Shown here in pieces: positions 1 through 7,978 of a stretch of DNA of 22,230 nt. The DNA is from CAZWDL01 sp964632995 (lineage in GTDB: Bacteria > Bacteroidota > Bacteroidia > Chitinophagales > Saprospiraceae): positions 1-22,230 of the forward strand of contig CAZWDL010000119.1 of NCBI GenBank assembly GCA_964632995.1. The letters run 5' to 3'. The stretch's first letter is position 1; the number at the start of each line of letters is the position of its first letter. Below the pieces are notes generated by a model. That model saw only the letters and a list, made by a program, of their open reading frames with translations. It searched no databases and had not been told where the DNA came from. Both the position numbers and the translations under genes were made by a program.

Positions 1-70
1 CCCCGTAGTTCAAGGGATAGAATAGGAGTTTCCTAAACTCTAGATCCAGGTTCGAGTCCTGGCGGGGGTA
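1..70 (+). tRNA. tRNA-Arg (anticodon CCU), 5' end cut by window edge
   Basis: A cloverleaf can be folded by eye. The D stem is 8-11 with 20-23, the anticodon stem 25-29 with 37-41, and the anticodon CCT sits at 32-34 in a 7-nt loop. The T stem is 46-50 with 58-62 around a TTCGAGT loop. The 3' acceptor strand is 63-69 with A70 as discriminator. It pairs with CCCCG at 1-5 plus two bases (expected AC) that lie before the window. The anticodon reads AGG arginine codons. CCA is not encoded, since the next bases are CTA. A hairpin terminator follows at once, so this is the last or only gene of its transcript. The 3' 16 nt are duplicated downstream at 209-224. Confidence 0.9.
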
Positions 71-98
71 CTAAATTTTCCGGGAATAATCCCGTTTT
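55..98 (+). repeat. 44-bp direct repeat, copy 1 (tRNA 3' end + terminator)
   Basis: The block runs from the T loop of tRNA-Arg through its terminator. By eye it is identical over 44 nt to 209-228 joined to 392-415 once the MITE and its target duplication are removed. Duplication of a tRNA 3' end is the classic footprint of site-specific integration, but no integrase is present here. Confidence 0.85.
81..98 (+). terminator. Rho-independent terminator of the tRNA gene
   Basis: A 5-bp stem (CGGGA 81-85 with TCCCG 90-94) closes a 4-nt loop and is followed by four Ts, 11 nt after the tRNA end. The same hairpin recurs at 398-416 as part of a direct repeat. Confidence 0.65.
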
Positions 99-131
99 CT
101 TCATCTCATTCCAACCCCTCCCGGCTATACA

Positions 132-221
132 CCCCGCCAGGACGAGAAGTTTATCCCGCTCTCTAGAAGTTCTTTTGAGCAACGCGAATTAGAACTTCTT
201 GAGCGGGAAGTCCTGGCGGGG
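132..221. repeat. Large imperfect palindrome containing an inverted copy of the tRNA end
   Basis: Three nested perfect arms are visible: 132-143 with 210-221 (12 bp, CCCCGCCAGGAC), 154-161 with 201-208 (8 bp, TCCCGCTC) and 165-173 with 191-199 (9 bp, AGAAGTTCT). The apical loop is about 17 nt and the 5' side has a roughly 10-nt bulge. The outer arm at 132-143 is an inverted copy of the tRNA T-stem/acceptor sequence. As RNA or single-stranded DNA it would fold into one long hairpin. No protein is encoded. It may be a REP-like element or a recombination remnant. Confidence 0.7.
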
Positions 222-415
222 GTACTAAGAGGCTGTTTCACTTAAGTCTTCAGTTTTCTTATGCCTCTTTTTCCGTCATACTTCAGCTTTTTTTCGCTCC
301 ATAACTAAGGCTATGAAGCTCAAAAAGAGTTTCGCCTGACAAAAAAATAGCCTATAATAAATTCTGAACACTTAAATGAAACAGCCTCTAAATTTTCCGG
401 GAATAATCCCGTTTT
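209..415 (+). repeat. 44-bp direct repeat, copy 2, split by a MITE
   Basis: The first 20 nt (209-228) match 55-74 and the rest (392-415) match 75-98. They are separated by the 160-bp MITE and its TAA duplication. This is a tRNA remnant, not a functional tRNA, because the D and anticodon arms are absent. The hairpin at 398-411 with its T run is still intact. Confidence 0.8.
229..388. mobile_element. 160-bp MITE with 25-bp terminal inverted repeats, TAA target duplication
   Basis: The ends 229-253 and 364-388 are inverted repeats matching at 23 of 25 positions and beginning GAGGCTGTTTCA. They are flanked by TAA at 226-228 and TAA at 389-391, and removing the element plus one TAA restores a 44-bp repeat exactly. 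No transposase is encoded, so mobility would have to come in trans. The GAGGCTGTTTC-type ends and TNA target duplication recall IS5-family (IS1031-like) elements, but the parent IS was not identified. The element is AT-richer than the surrounding genes. Confidence 0.85.
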
Positions 416-416
416 T
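398..416 (+). terminator. Duplicated tRNA terminator hairpin
   Basis: The stem CGGGA (398-402) with TCCCG (407-411) and loop ATAA is followed by five Ts at 412-416. It copies the hairpin at 81-98. Between here and the next gene at 570 only one weak tRNA-end-like string (435-450) is seen, with no other clear structure. Confidence 0.5.
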
Positions 417-569
417 GTCTCACTCAAAGTTATCGTTCTGGCGGGAGCACTTTTTTTTCAAGGATCCATCCGGTCCAGCTATTTATCTTCTTCGAAATTT
501 CTATCTTTAGCCTGTCAATTTCTATCCAGCTGCTTACTTACTGATTACTAAACCGCAAAACTAACTACC

Positions 570-908
570 ATGCGTTTTATTCTAAGCCTGCTGGTTAACG
601 GCATTCTGGTATTCCTCATTGCCGACTTCCTCGACGGTATATCCGTCGACACCCTGGTCACCGCCATCATCACCGGCGTCGTACTCGGGCTGGTCAACTT
701 TTTTATCCGCCCGGTCATCAAACTGCTCACGTTGCCCATTACCCTAATCACTTTAGGGCTTTTCCTGTTGGTCATCAATGGCCTGATGGTACTATTGGTG
801 GACAAGATCGTAGGCGGCTTTGAAGTCGACGGACTGTGGCCGGCGATCCTCTTTGCCATATTACTCTCCATCGCCAACGGAGTTTTGGACATGTTTTCGA
901 AGGACTGA
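570..908 (+). CDS. Phage holin family / YvlD-like small membrane protein
   Basis: This 112-residue, very hydrophobic protein has four predicted membrane segments at about residues 3-19, 30-46, 53-77 and 88-106. The central stretch GLVNFFIRPVIKLLTLPIT is typical of the Phage_holin_4_2 (PF04020) family, widespread chromosomal proteins related to B. subtilis YvlD. Despite the name, members are not normally part of phages and their role is unknown; cell-envelope stress is suggested for some. Length fits the family (about 110-120). The ATG at 570 starts the first hydrophobic segment directly; no Shine-Dalgarno is seen, as usual in Bacteroidota. It stands alone, with a tRNA region upstream and a convergent permease downstream. 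Confidence 0.85.
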   Translation: MRFILSLLVNGILVFLIADFLDGISVDTLVTAIITGVVLGLVNFFIRPVIKLLTLPITLITLGLFLLVINGLMVLLVDKIVGGFEVDGLWPAILFAILLSIANGVLDMFSKD

Positions 909-939
909 AAGGCTGGTGGCATGGTCTCATAGCTTTATG

Positions 940-968
940 GTTCCTTTATCCATCAGATGAGAAGGAAC
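940..968. terminator. Possible shared terminator hairpin between convergent genes
   Basis: Arms GTTCCTT (940-946) and AAGGAAC (962-968) form a 7-bp stem with a 15-nt loop between the holin-like gene and the convergent permease gene. Neither strand has a strong T run, so this is a weak call based mostly on position. Confidence 0.3.
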
Positions 969-1028
969 ACTGAAGCCATGAAACCCTGTCCCCTCTTTCC
1001 GCCTTCCGACTTCACGCTTCCAACTTCC

Positions 1029-3248
1029 TCAGATTCCTTTGACCAGTTTCCGGCTCACCGGTATGGTCCGCACGATGGCCACGTCGCACTGGGCGCGTTC
1101 TGTGATCTGGGTAGCGAAATCACCTACTGTCATACGTTGTAGGAAGCCTACCTTGGTGGTCCCGACGATGAGAAGATCGAACTGCTGTGATTTTTCGACC
1201 AACGTATCGATGGGATCATCGGAGGCCAGCAGCTGCGTACTGTAGAGGGCGCGAAAGGCGTGTTTCTGGATAGCCTCGGCAAGCGTTCTGCTGGAATCCG
1301 CCTGTTGCTCCGGCGTAAAATCTTCGGGCAGAATATGAAGGAAGGTAATTTCACCGCTGTAGTGTGCCGCAATGGCGCCGGCCAGGCGCACTATCAGGCC
1401 CAGGTTGAGGCGGCCGCCGAGCGATACTGCGATGCGTTTGGGTTGGAAAGATTGTCCGGGAGTTTTCAGTTTCAAAAAGATGAAGTCGGTGCTGGCCTGG
1501 TTGATGACATACTCCATTAGATTATGGGCGGCGGGGGAAGATTTTTGTTCCATATAGCCCATCACTGTCAGGTTACAGTATTCCTCTTCGGCGGCATGGA
1601 CGATGCCCAGTCCCAGCTTATGCGCCGCCCGGATAACAGGGCAGACGGTAACTTTTTGGTGCGGCTTCCACTGCTCGATGCGCTCCAGCAATTCCAATGA
1701 ACGGTCGGAATCAGCCAGGGCGGTACGGAAGTCCATCTGTTCAGGTGTGTTGACGATGTGCAGGGCCACCACTTCCCCGCCCTTCTTGGCCAACAGTGCG
1801 TTACAAACTTCGAAAATCACTTTTTGGGTATCGGGATTGGCCATCGGCATCAGAATGCTTTCGCCCGTCATTCTTTTCAGAGAGGATTTGCTCTTTCCCT
1901 CCTCCAGGGCAATATGCAAACCCGTTTCAGAACGTGCTACGCGCTTGCGGGAATAAAAAAAATAAACGATGATGCCTACCAGTCCCAATTGTATCCCGAA
2001 TAGCAGCGAAAACCAGTCGAGTGTCAGCAGAAGTCCCAGATTAGTGATCAGGGTAATTTCCGGCAGTATCTTTTTCCACCAGGCCCTGGGCCGGATGGCG
2101 GGATTCCGGCGATACATTTGCCGTAAGGCTAAAGAAACCGGCAGCAGCGAAACCAGCAGGCAAAAGTTGGCTGCTTTGGCGATAAAGGCCAGCTGCAGGG
2201 TAAGCAGGAAAATCAGAATAAGAATGCCGCCGGCAAAGATAGCGGCCCGTGGCGTACGTGCGCCCTCGTGAATCTTGCCCAGCAAATCGGGCATAAAGCG
2301 GTCGCGTCCCATCGCGTAGATCTGACGGCCCTGGGAGAGCAGCGTACTATTCAGCGCCCCTCCGGCAGCAAGGACGCCCCCCAGGGAGATCAGCAACCAG
2401 CCATAGCTGCCGAAGCTTCTCGTCGCCACCTCCACCAGCGGCGCATTGGATTCTGACAGTGTCTGCCAGGGAACTACCAAAATACAAATCACCGCTACCA
2501 GCAAATACACCAGAAAGGCGATGCCCATTGACAGCTTCATCGCCTTGGGGATGGTCACGGCCGGATCGCGAATCTCGTCGGCATTGTTAGCAATAAGCTG
2601 GTAGCCGAAAAAGGAAATGTAGATAATGCCGATAGCCCCAAAGGTACCCTCGTAGCCCATCGGAAAGGTCGGTGTTGCCAACTCGGGCTGAATGTAAAAA
2701 GCGGAAGCAATTAGGAAAATGGTCAATACCCCGAGATTACCCCAGGTTAGTATATTCTGTATTCGATCGGCGCCCTTAGTGCCTTTGGCGTTCAGGAAAG
2801 TGGAAAAAAGCACCAGCGCCGCCGCGATCAGCTTAACGCCAAGGGGTGGCAGCGCATACCCTAGAATGGAAGTAAAATATTCGGCAAATCCGATGGCATA
2901 CAAACCGCAGGCAAAGATACTCCCCAGCGCCAGAAACCAGCCCGTAACGAAACCGCCCAGCCTGCCCAGCGATGTGTAGGCGTAGGCATACCCCCCGCCC
3001 GATATCGGCGCCAGCCGGGCCAGCTCGGCAAAGAGCAGCGTACTGAGGTAGGCCAGCGCTCCGCAGATGATATACGACAGATATACCGAGGGCCCGGCTA
3101 CCCCCGCCGCCAGACCGATTAACACGTACACCCCTGCTCCCATCAGCGCACCGACGCCGATCGTAGTAGCGCCGAAAAGCCCTACCGTGCGCTCGAAGGT
3201 GACCGGAATGAGTTTCTTTCTGAAAATTTCACGCAGTTGTGTGGGCAT
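1029..3248 (-). CDS. APC-family amino acid permease fused to two universal stress (UspA) domains
   Basis: The protein has 739 residues. Residues about 15-435 form a 12-TM APC-superfamily transporter. The first helix carries GVGALMGAGVYVLIG, the glycine-rich unwound-helix motif that binds substrate in this family, and GGYAYAYTSLG lies in the third helix region. Residues about 462-595 and 603-728 are two UspA-like alpha/beta domains facing the cytoplasm, the first opening ESILMPMANPD and the second ending CDVAIVRTIP. The ATP-binding glycine pattern is not clearly conserved in either. Such permease-USP fusions are known and thought to link transport to energy or nucleotide state; cationic amino acids are a common family substrate, but none can be assigned here. 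The gene is monocistronic, and its leader contains a hairpin at 3273-3308. Confidence 0.85.
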   Translation of the reverse strand: MPTQLREIFRKKLIPVTFERTVGLFGATTIGVGALMGAGVYVLIGLAAGVAGPSVYLSYIICGALAYLSTLLFAELARLAPISGGGYAYAYTSLGRLGGFVTGWFLALGSIFACGLYAIGFAEYFTSILGYALPPLGVKLIAAALVLFSTFLNAKGTKGADRIQNILTWGNLGVLTIFLIASAFYIQPELATPTFPMGYEGTFGAIGIIYISFFGYQLIANNADEIRDPAVTIPKAMKLSMGIAFLVYLLVAVICILVVPWQTLSESNAPLVEVATRSFGSYGWLLISLGGVLAAGGALNSTLLSQGRQIYAMGRDRFMPDLLGKIHEGARTPRAAIFAGGILILIFLLTLQLAFIAKAANFCLLVSLLPVSLALRQMYRRNPAIRPRAWWKKILPEITLITNLGLLLTLDWFSLLFGIQLGLVGIIVYFFYSRKRVARSETGLHIALEEGKSKSSLKRMTGESILMPMANPDTQKVIFEVCNALLAKKGGEVVALHIVNTPEQMDFRTALADSDRSLELLERIEQWKPHQKVTVCPVIRAAHKLGLGIVHAAEEEYCNLTVMGYMEQKSSPAAHNLMEYVINQASTDFIFLKLKTPGQSFQPKRIAVSLGGRLNLGLIVRLAGAIAAHYSGEITFLHILPEDFTPEQQADSSRTLAEAIQKHAFRALYSTQLLASDDPIDTLVEKSQQFDLLIVGTTKVGFLQRMTVGDFATQITERAQCDVAIVRTIPVSRKLVKGI

Positions 3249-3272
3249 CGGTCAATAAAGAATTGAAGGTTG

Positions 3273-3308
3273 AAAGCCGGATGCAAGTTAAAGAAGTTAA
3301 CCGGCTTT
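3273..3308. promoter_or_regulatory. Hairpin and short repeat in the permease leader region
   Basis: Arms AAAGCCGG (3273-3280) and CCGGCTTT (3301-3308) are perfectly complementary around a 20-nt loop that itself contains the direct repeat AAGTTAA twice. It lies 25-60 nt upstream of the permease start and would form in its mRNA leader. The whole gap 3249-3643 (395 bases) shows no convincing gene and no recognisable TAnnTTTG promoter; apart from this hairpin I see nothing in it. Confidence 0.45.
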
Positions 3309-3643
3309 TTCAATTGAAAAATTAGTCTTAATTTAGTCCCATCAAAGCGGTAACGGTACGGAATCAACTCACCGTTTCGCAGAACAGCGACTACTACACA
3401 TCTCTGACGCTTTGGGCATCGCTCGCTCAATTCGAAGCGACGACCACCCAATTAATCCTGGAATTAACGACAGCCTTAACCCGGATGAACCCGGTCTTTA
3501 CATGACGACCCGTATCAGCAACTCCCGAATAATCCGGATTGTCATTTTGGGAAAAGCAGGAATCAGCCGGCGCTCCCGGGGCGGCAGCGCCCTTTTCTGG
3601 CCTACAGAAAAAATTGACCTGGTTTGAAAGTGGGATTAAATAA

Positions 3644-6055
3644 ATGGATATGAACTTATTAGAACACGCTATGAGAATACGGTTTAAGGAAAGCATCCCG
3701 AACCTGTTTTGTATTGCTCTATGCTCATGCTGGACCCTCACCGGCTTTTCTCAGTCGGCCCCTTTACAAGTAGACGCCGGTGAAGATACCTCCATTTGCG
3801 CAGCCGGCGATTCCGTTCAACTACTAGCCACTCCTTCGAAAGACAACATCCTGTCGGTGCGATGGGAACCCGCCGCGGCGGCGGCCACGCCCGATGCACT
3901 GGCTACCCGGGTGAGCGTGAGCGCCGTTACTCCTTTCACCGTCTCCGTTCTGGGTTTCGACGGTGAGAATTTGATCGAAAACGGTGATTTCAGCCAGGGC
4001 GATACCGGCTTTCGCAGTGACTACCGGCAGGGGCAGCGGCTGCCTTTCGTCGATCCGCTGGCCAACGCTAACCGCTACGGCATTGATGACGACCCGCGTG
4101 ACCAGCACCGGAACTTCCCCGCCTGCGGCGATCACAGCAGCGGCAACGGCAATATGATGCTGGTCAACGGCTCGGGAGAACCCAATGCCGTCTGGTGCCA
4201 GGAAGTGGCCGTAGAGCCCAACACCAAATACGCCTTCGAAGGCTGGATCACGGCAATGTCGGGCCACAATCCCGCTGTTATGGAAGTATACATCAACGGC
4301 GAGCTGACCATCGGCCGCTTCAATCCGCCACAGGAACAGTGCACCTGGTATCAGTTCACCACTTTCTGGGAGTCGGGTAACGCCGGCAGCGCCGATATCT
4401 GCCTCGTAGACGCTAACCCCTCCGACAGTGGTAACGACTTTGCGCTAGACGACTTTTTCTTCGCCCCGGTAGTCGAAGTCACCGATGAGGTCATTGTCAC
4501 GCCTGTTTCTCTGAACCCGGAAGTAGCGGTCCCGGCCACGCTGTGTCAGGAGGAACCTGCCATTGCGCTCGACAGCTGGCTGCTGCCGGAAACTACGCCC
4601 GGCGGTTCCTGGCAGGTGGATGGACAGGCAGCCGCCAGCATAACACCGGGGGAACTCGCAACCGGTACGCATACCGTCAGCTATCAGATTACCCAGGAGG
4701 GTTGCAACGCCGAAAGTAGTTATGATCTGGAGATCGTAGCCGCGCCCTCAAGCGGAACCGCACTCGACAATCCCACTTTCTGCAGCAGCGTGGACACTAT
4801 CATCGAACTGAACCGCTTGCTGGAGGGCGCTGATCCCGGCGGATTGTGGATAGAAACTTCCGCCAGTCCGTCCCTACCCGGTTCCTTTGATAACGAAAAA
4901 GGCGTGATCGACCTCAGCGGGCAAAGCAGTGGCGTCTACGCTTTCCGCTACGCATTCGATACCGGCGGCGCCTGTCCGAATGCGGGCACTACGATCGAAA
5001 TAACCCTCGCCCAAACCCCGCCCGCCGATGCGGGTCCCGACCAGGCACTGGACTGCATCGTGCCCACCGTGACGATCGGACGGCCGGTGAACGATCCTGG
5101 CGCCGACCTAACGCAGCAGTGGTACGATTCCAATGACCAACCGTTAGGAAACGGCACAGAGCCGGTACTGACGACAGATCAGACCGGCGTCTACCGGCTG
5201 GAGGTCACCGATAATCAAAGCGGCTGTAGCAACAGCGATGAAGTCACAGTAACTTCCAACATCACACAGCCCATTGCCGCCGTCAGCGTTATTCCTGTGA
5301 GCTGCTACGACGATGCCGACGGCGCCATCCGCGTCGACAGCGTGGCCGACGGGAGCGGTCCTTTCCTTTACAGTCTCAACGGCGGTGGGCTTAGCTCCCA
5401 ACAACAGTTCAGCAATCTTGCCCCTGGCGCCTATACCCTTACCGTGGAAGACGCTAATGGCTGTACCGAAGAAAAAGAGGTGATCATCGAATACCCCATT
5501 GAGTTGACGGCAGCTATCAGCAGCAACTATCCGGGGGAAACACCACTCGTTCCCCTGGGCGACAGCATTCGCTTGGAAGCCCTCACCAACATCTCTACCG
5601 ATCAAATCGACTCGGTGCGCTGGGAACCGGCGCTGCCGGATTGCGACAATTGCCTTAGCGGTATTGTCCAGCCTATGAAATCCAACACCTACCGCGTCAC
5701 CATCACCGATGTCAACGGCTGCCGCGCCAGCGGAGAGATTAATATCCGGCTGCAACGGCAGGAGCAGGTCTTTATACCCAATGCCTTTTCTCCCGATAAC
5801 GATGGCGTCAATGATGTGCTTATGATCTACGCCGGTCCCTCGGTAGCTAATGTGCGCTATTTCCGCGTTTTCAATCGCTGGGGCAGTCTGATCTACGACG
5901 TGCAGAACATCCATCCCAACGACCCCGGTTTTGGTTGGGACGGCTTTTACCAGGGGCGCAAACTCGACAGCGGGGTCTACATCTTTGCCGCCGAACTGGA
6001 GCTGATCGACGGAAGCGCAGTGACAGTGAGTGGAGATGTGACGATGATAAACTGA
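3644..6055 (+). CDS. Secreted multidomain protein with T9SS CHU_C (gliding-motility type) C-terminal domain
   Basis: The protein has 803 residues. An N-terminal signal sequence (hydrophobic core about 20-36, ending TGFSQ) implies Sec export; an in-frame ATG at 3671 would give an equally good signal peptide, so the start is uncertain. Residues 42-102 are an Ig/PKD-like region (DAGEDTSIC...VRWEP). Residues 108-275 resemble a carbohydrate-binding beta-sandwich (NLIENGDFSQGDTGF to ALDDFFF). Residues 295-540 hold further Ig-like repeats. Residues 553-617 match the SprB-repeat pattern (SCYDDADGAI...GAYTLTVEDANGC). Residues 708-802 are the CHU_C sorting domain (FIPNAFSPDNDGVND, FNRWGSLIYD, GWDGFYQG, SGVYIF). 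Such C-terminal domains direct T9SS export and cell-surface attachment or release. The likely role is an adhesin or glycan-binding surface protein; no catalytic domain is seen. Confidence 0.88.
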   Translation: MDMNLLEHAMRIRFKESIPNLFCIALCSCWTLTGFSQSAPLQVDAGEDTSICAAGDSVQLLATPSKDNILSVRWEPAAAAATPDALATRVSVSAVTPFTVSVLGFDGENLIENGDFSQGDTGFRSDYRQGQRLPFVDPLANANRYGIDDDPRDQHRNFPACGDHSSGNGNMMLVNGSGEPNAVWCQEVAVEPNTKYAFEGWITAMSGHNPAVMEVYINGELTIGRFNPPQEQCTWYQFTTFWESGNAGSADICLVDANPSDSGNDFALDDFFFAPVVEVTDEVIVTPVSLNPEVAVPATLCQEEPAIALDSWLLPETTPGGSWQVDGQAAASITPGELATGTHTVSYQITQEGCNAESSYDLEIVAAPSSGTALDNPTFCSSVDTIIELNRLLEGADPGGLWIETSASPSLPGSFDNEKGVIDLSGQSSGVYAFRYAFDTGGACPNAGTTIEITLAQTPPADAGPDQALDCIVPTVTIGRPVNDPGADLTQQWYDSNDQPLGNGTEPVLTTDQTGVYRLEVTDNQSGCSNSDEVTVTSNITQPIAAVSVIPVSCYDDADGAIRVDSVADGSGPFLYSLNGGGLSSQQQFSNLAPGAYTLTVEDANGCTEEKEVIIEYPIELTAAISSNYPGETPLVPLGDSIRLEALTNISTDQIDSVRWEPALPDCDNCLSGIVQPMKSNTYRVTITDVNGCRASGEINIRLQRQEQVFIPNAFSPDNDGVNDVLMIYAGPSVANVRYFRVFNRWGSLIYDVQNIHPNDPGFGWDGFYQGRKLDSGVYIFAAELELIDGSAVTVSGDVTMIN

Positions 6056-6312
6056 AGCGGCCTGTTCGCTCTTACTATTTGCCGTCCGCAGGCCTGGCCG
6101 ACACTCCCGTGCTAACCGGGAACTACCTATCTGCCCCGCTACAGGATTCTTAGGAAGCGGACACCTTTTATCTCAGGTATTGGGCCTCGTCAGAAAAGGA
6201 AAAAGATCTTGAACAAGTTCACCCCATCCTTTGTGAAAAAAGAGATTCAGGTTCTTGCAAGCAGCCTGGCTTCTCGCAACGAAAAAAACCATTGAACAAA
6301 ACAACTTTCACC

Positions 6313-6699
6313 ATGCAATATTATTTCAGCAAAACCTTGAATACCAGCTTCAATGATGCGATAGAAAAAACTACTAAGGCCCTCAAAGACAGGGGCTTCG
6401 GCATCATTACCGAAATCGATCTGAAGGAGACTTTCAAGAAGAAACTTGACAAAGATTTCCGCCCTTACAAAATTTTGGGCGCCTGTAATCCCAATTTCGC
6501 CTTCGAAGCACTGGAAAAAGAAGACAAGGTTGGTACAATGTTGCCTTGCAACGTGATCGTTCAAGAGAGGGAGGACGGCAAAGTTGAAGTAGCAGCGATC
6601 AACCCTGTAGCTTCAATGACCGCTGTGGAAAACCCGGAACTCAAAGAATTAGCCGGTCAGGTTGAAAACAGACTGAAAGAGACGGTGGCGTCCCTGTAA
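6313..6699 (+). CDS. DUF302 domain-containing protein
   Basis: This is a 128-residue soluble protein starting MQYYFSKTL. It has the DUF302 (PF03625) layout: an N-terminal strand, a helix with FNDAIEKTTKALKDRGFGIITEID, then KILGACNPNFAFEAL and GTMLPCNVIVQE, ending in an amphipathic helix. The CNP and LPCNV cysteine motifs are characteristic of the family. Function is not established; members occur as small cytoplasmic proteins, sometimes near redox or sulfur genes. The ATG at 6313 is preferred over an in-frame TTG at 6292 because it matches the family length and N terminus. The gene is convergent with the LacI regulator, with 70 bases between them. Confidence 0.88.
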   Translation: MQYYFSKTLNTSFNDAIEKTTKALKDRGFGIITEIDLKETFKKKLDKDFRPYKILGACNPNFAFEALEKEDKVGTMLPCNVIVQEREDGKVEVAAINPVASMTAVENPELKELAGQVENRLKETVASL

Positions 6700-6769
6700 G
6701 CGAATATCCGGTGGCCTGCAGTAGCGGCTGGGAGAAAGCACCTTGGCAAAACCGCCTGGAGCAGCCCTT

Positions 6770-7852
6770 TTACACCACCACCTGAAACTCCTCTTCCCGT
6801 TTCAGGTAGTAATCCACATTTTCCGTCACCACAATATCCAGAGGCAGGTATTGAATGGGCTCCACCTCTTCCTTACGTACGAGATGGGTATACAGATTCA
6901 TAATGCCCTGGTACCCCTGCTGCACCGGATTTTGATTGATGAGAAAAGCAATGCGGTTCTCCCGCAGGTAACGTAGGTTCTGGTTCAGCAAATCAAAACC
7001 GACTATGCGTAATTCACCGGCCATTTCCGGAGAGAGACATTCGAGCACCTTGTAGGAACGGGAGTTAGTAACAAAGATCCCCTTGAGCTGAGGAAAAGCA
7101 TCTAACTTTTCCATCAGAAAATCGCACATGCGCTTAGGTTGATCAAAATCGGCGAACTCGGATTTGATGACCTTTTCCTGCCGGCCGTAAATACGGGAGA
7201 AATAATCCCTTATTCCCCGCTCCTTATCGATGAGATGCTGGGCGCTGGTCGTTTCTTTATCCAGGTTCAAAATCATGGCCAGTTCGGTTTTCCCCAGGAA
7301 AAAACTGAGCAGCTTACCCGCCAGCACCCCACTTTGGTAAGAATCCTGCCCTACGTAACACAGGGAGTGATCCTCATCAATGTCCGTATTGATTTTTACA
7401 CTAGGGATACCCGCCTGACGGCAACGGTCGATCAGCCAGAGCCCTTCGCGTAGAAAAACCGGCGCCAGCAATACCGCATCCGGACGCATATTCAGAATTT
7501 TTTCTGCCTTCGCTTTAAAATCAGCCGGTCTGTTGAGATGGAAATAATGCGGTTCCCAGACCATATTGTAGTGTTGCAAGGTATCGAAGGCCCGGTCCAC
7601 GCCCAGGCGCGGCTGCTCCCAATAGGGGTCGCTGCGATAATCCGGCAATAGGGTAGCGATCCGGTAAGTGCGGTTATAAGCCAGCGTGCTGGCAATGATA
7701 TTTGGTTTGTAGTTGAGTTCCTTCATCACACGCCGAACCTTCTCCTCCACCTTTTTTGATACATTTCCTCTGCGATGAATAACGCGATCAACAGTACCGG
7801 TTGACACACCTGCCTTTTCAGCAATATCTTTAATTCTAATGCGCTTTTCCAT
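6770..7852 (-). CDS. LacI-family transcriptional regulator of the amino-sugar locus
   Basis: The protein has 360 residues. Residues 5-50 are a LacI-type helix-turn-helix and hinge (IRIKDIAEKAGVSTGTVDRVIH, then NVSKKVEEKVRRVMKELNYKPN). Residues about 62-345 are a periplasmic-binding-protein-like sugar sensor (Peripla_BP_4 type), with ILNMRPDAVLLAPV and IVGFDLLNQNLRYLRE typical of that fold. It is divergent from the ROK kinase gene across a 372-base gap that carries two near-identical palindromic operators, so it probably represses the kinase/NagB-PIG-L operon and perhaps itself. The natural effector would be a sugar or sugar phosphate of that pathway; identity is inferred from context only. 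Confidence 0.9.
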   Translation of the reverse strand: MEKRIRIKDIAEKAGVSTGTVDRVIHRRGNVSKKVEEKVRRVMKELNYKPNIIASTLAYNRTYRIATLLPDYRSDPYWEQPRLGVDRAFDTLQHYNMVWEPHYFHLNRPADFKAKAEKILNMRPDAVLLAPVFLREGLWLIDRCRQAGIPSVKINTDIDEDHSLCYVGQDSYQSGVLAGKLLSFFLGKTELAMILNLDKETTSAQHLIDKERGIRDYFSRIYGRQEKVIKSEFADFDQPKRMCDFLMEKLDAFPQLKGIFVTNSRSYKVLECLSPEMAGELRIVGFDLLNQNLRYLRENRIAFLINQNPVQQGYQGIMNLYTHLVRKEEVEPIQYLPLDIVVTENVDYYLKREEEFQVVV

Positions 7853-7978
7853 TTAATCGTGTTGGTTTTAGGTGGTACAAGGGCGCTTCAACCCCGTTCG
7901 TTTCTGCTCCGGCTCCGCCCGGAAAACGCCGCGAAGCATTCCGGCAACCTTGTGCGCGGCGCACTAATACACTGTGTA

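Noticed and set aside
132..221. CRISPR array or integron attC site
   Set aside because: There are no regularly spaced repeats and no cas or integrase genes; the structure is a single nested palindrome tied to the tRNA end.
209..228. Second functional tRNA gene
   Set aside because: Only the T-loop to acceptor part is present; the D and anticodon arms are missing.
570..908. Holin annotation as evidence of a prophage
   Set aside because: The protein belongs to a chromosomal family only named after holins; no other phage gene is near.
3427..3741. 104-residue minus-strand frame before the T9SS protein
   Set aside because: It overlaps the real signal-peptide region and has no recognisable domain or start signal.
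5144..5914. 256-residue minus-strand frame inside the T9SS protein
   Set aside because: Antisense shadow of repeat domains that match known families on the plus strand.
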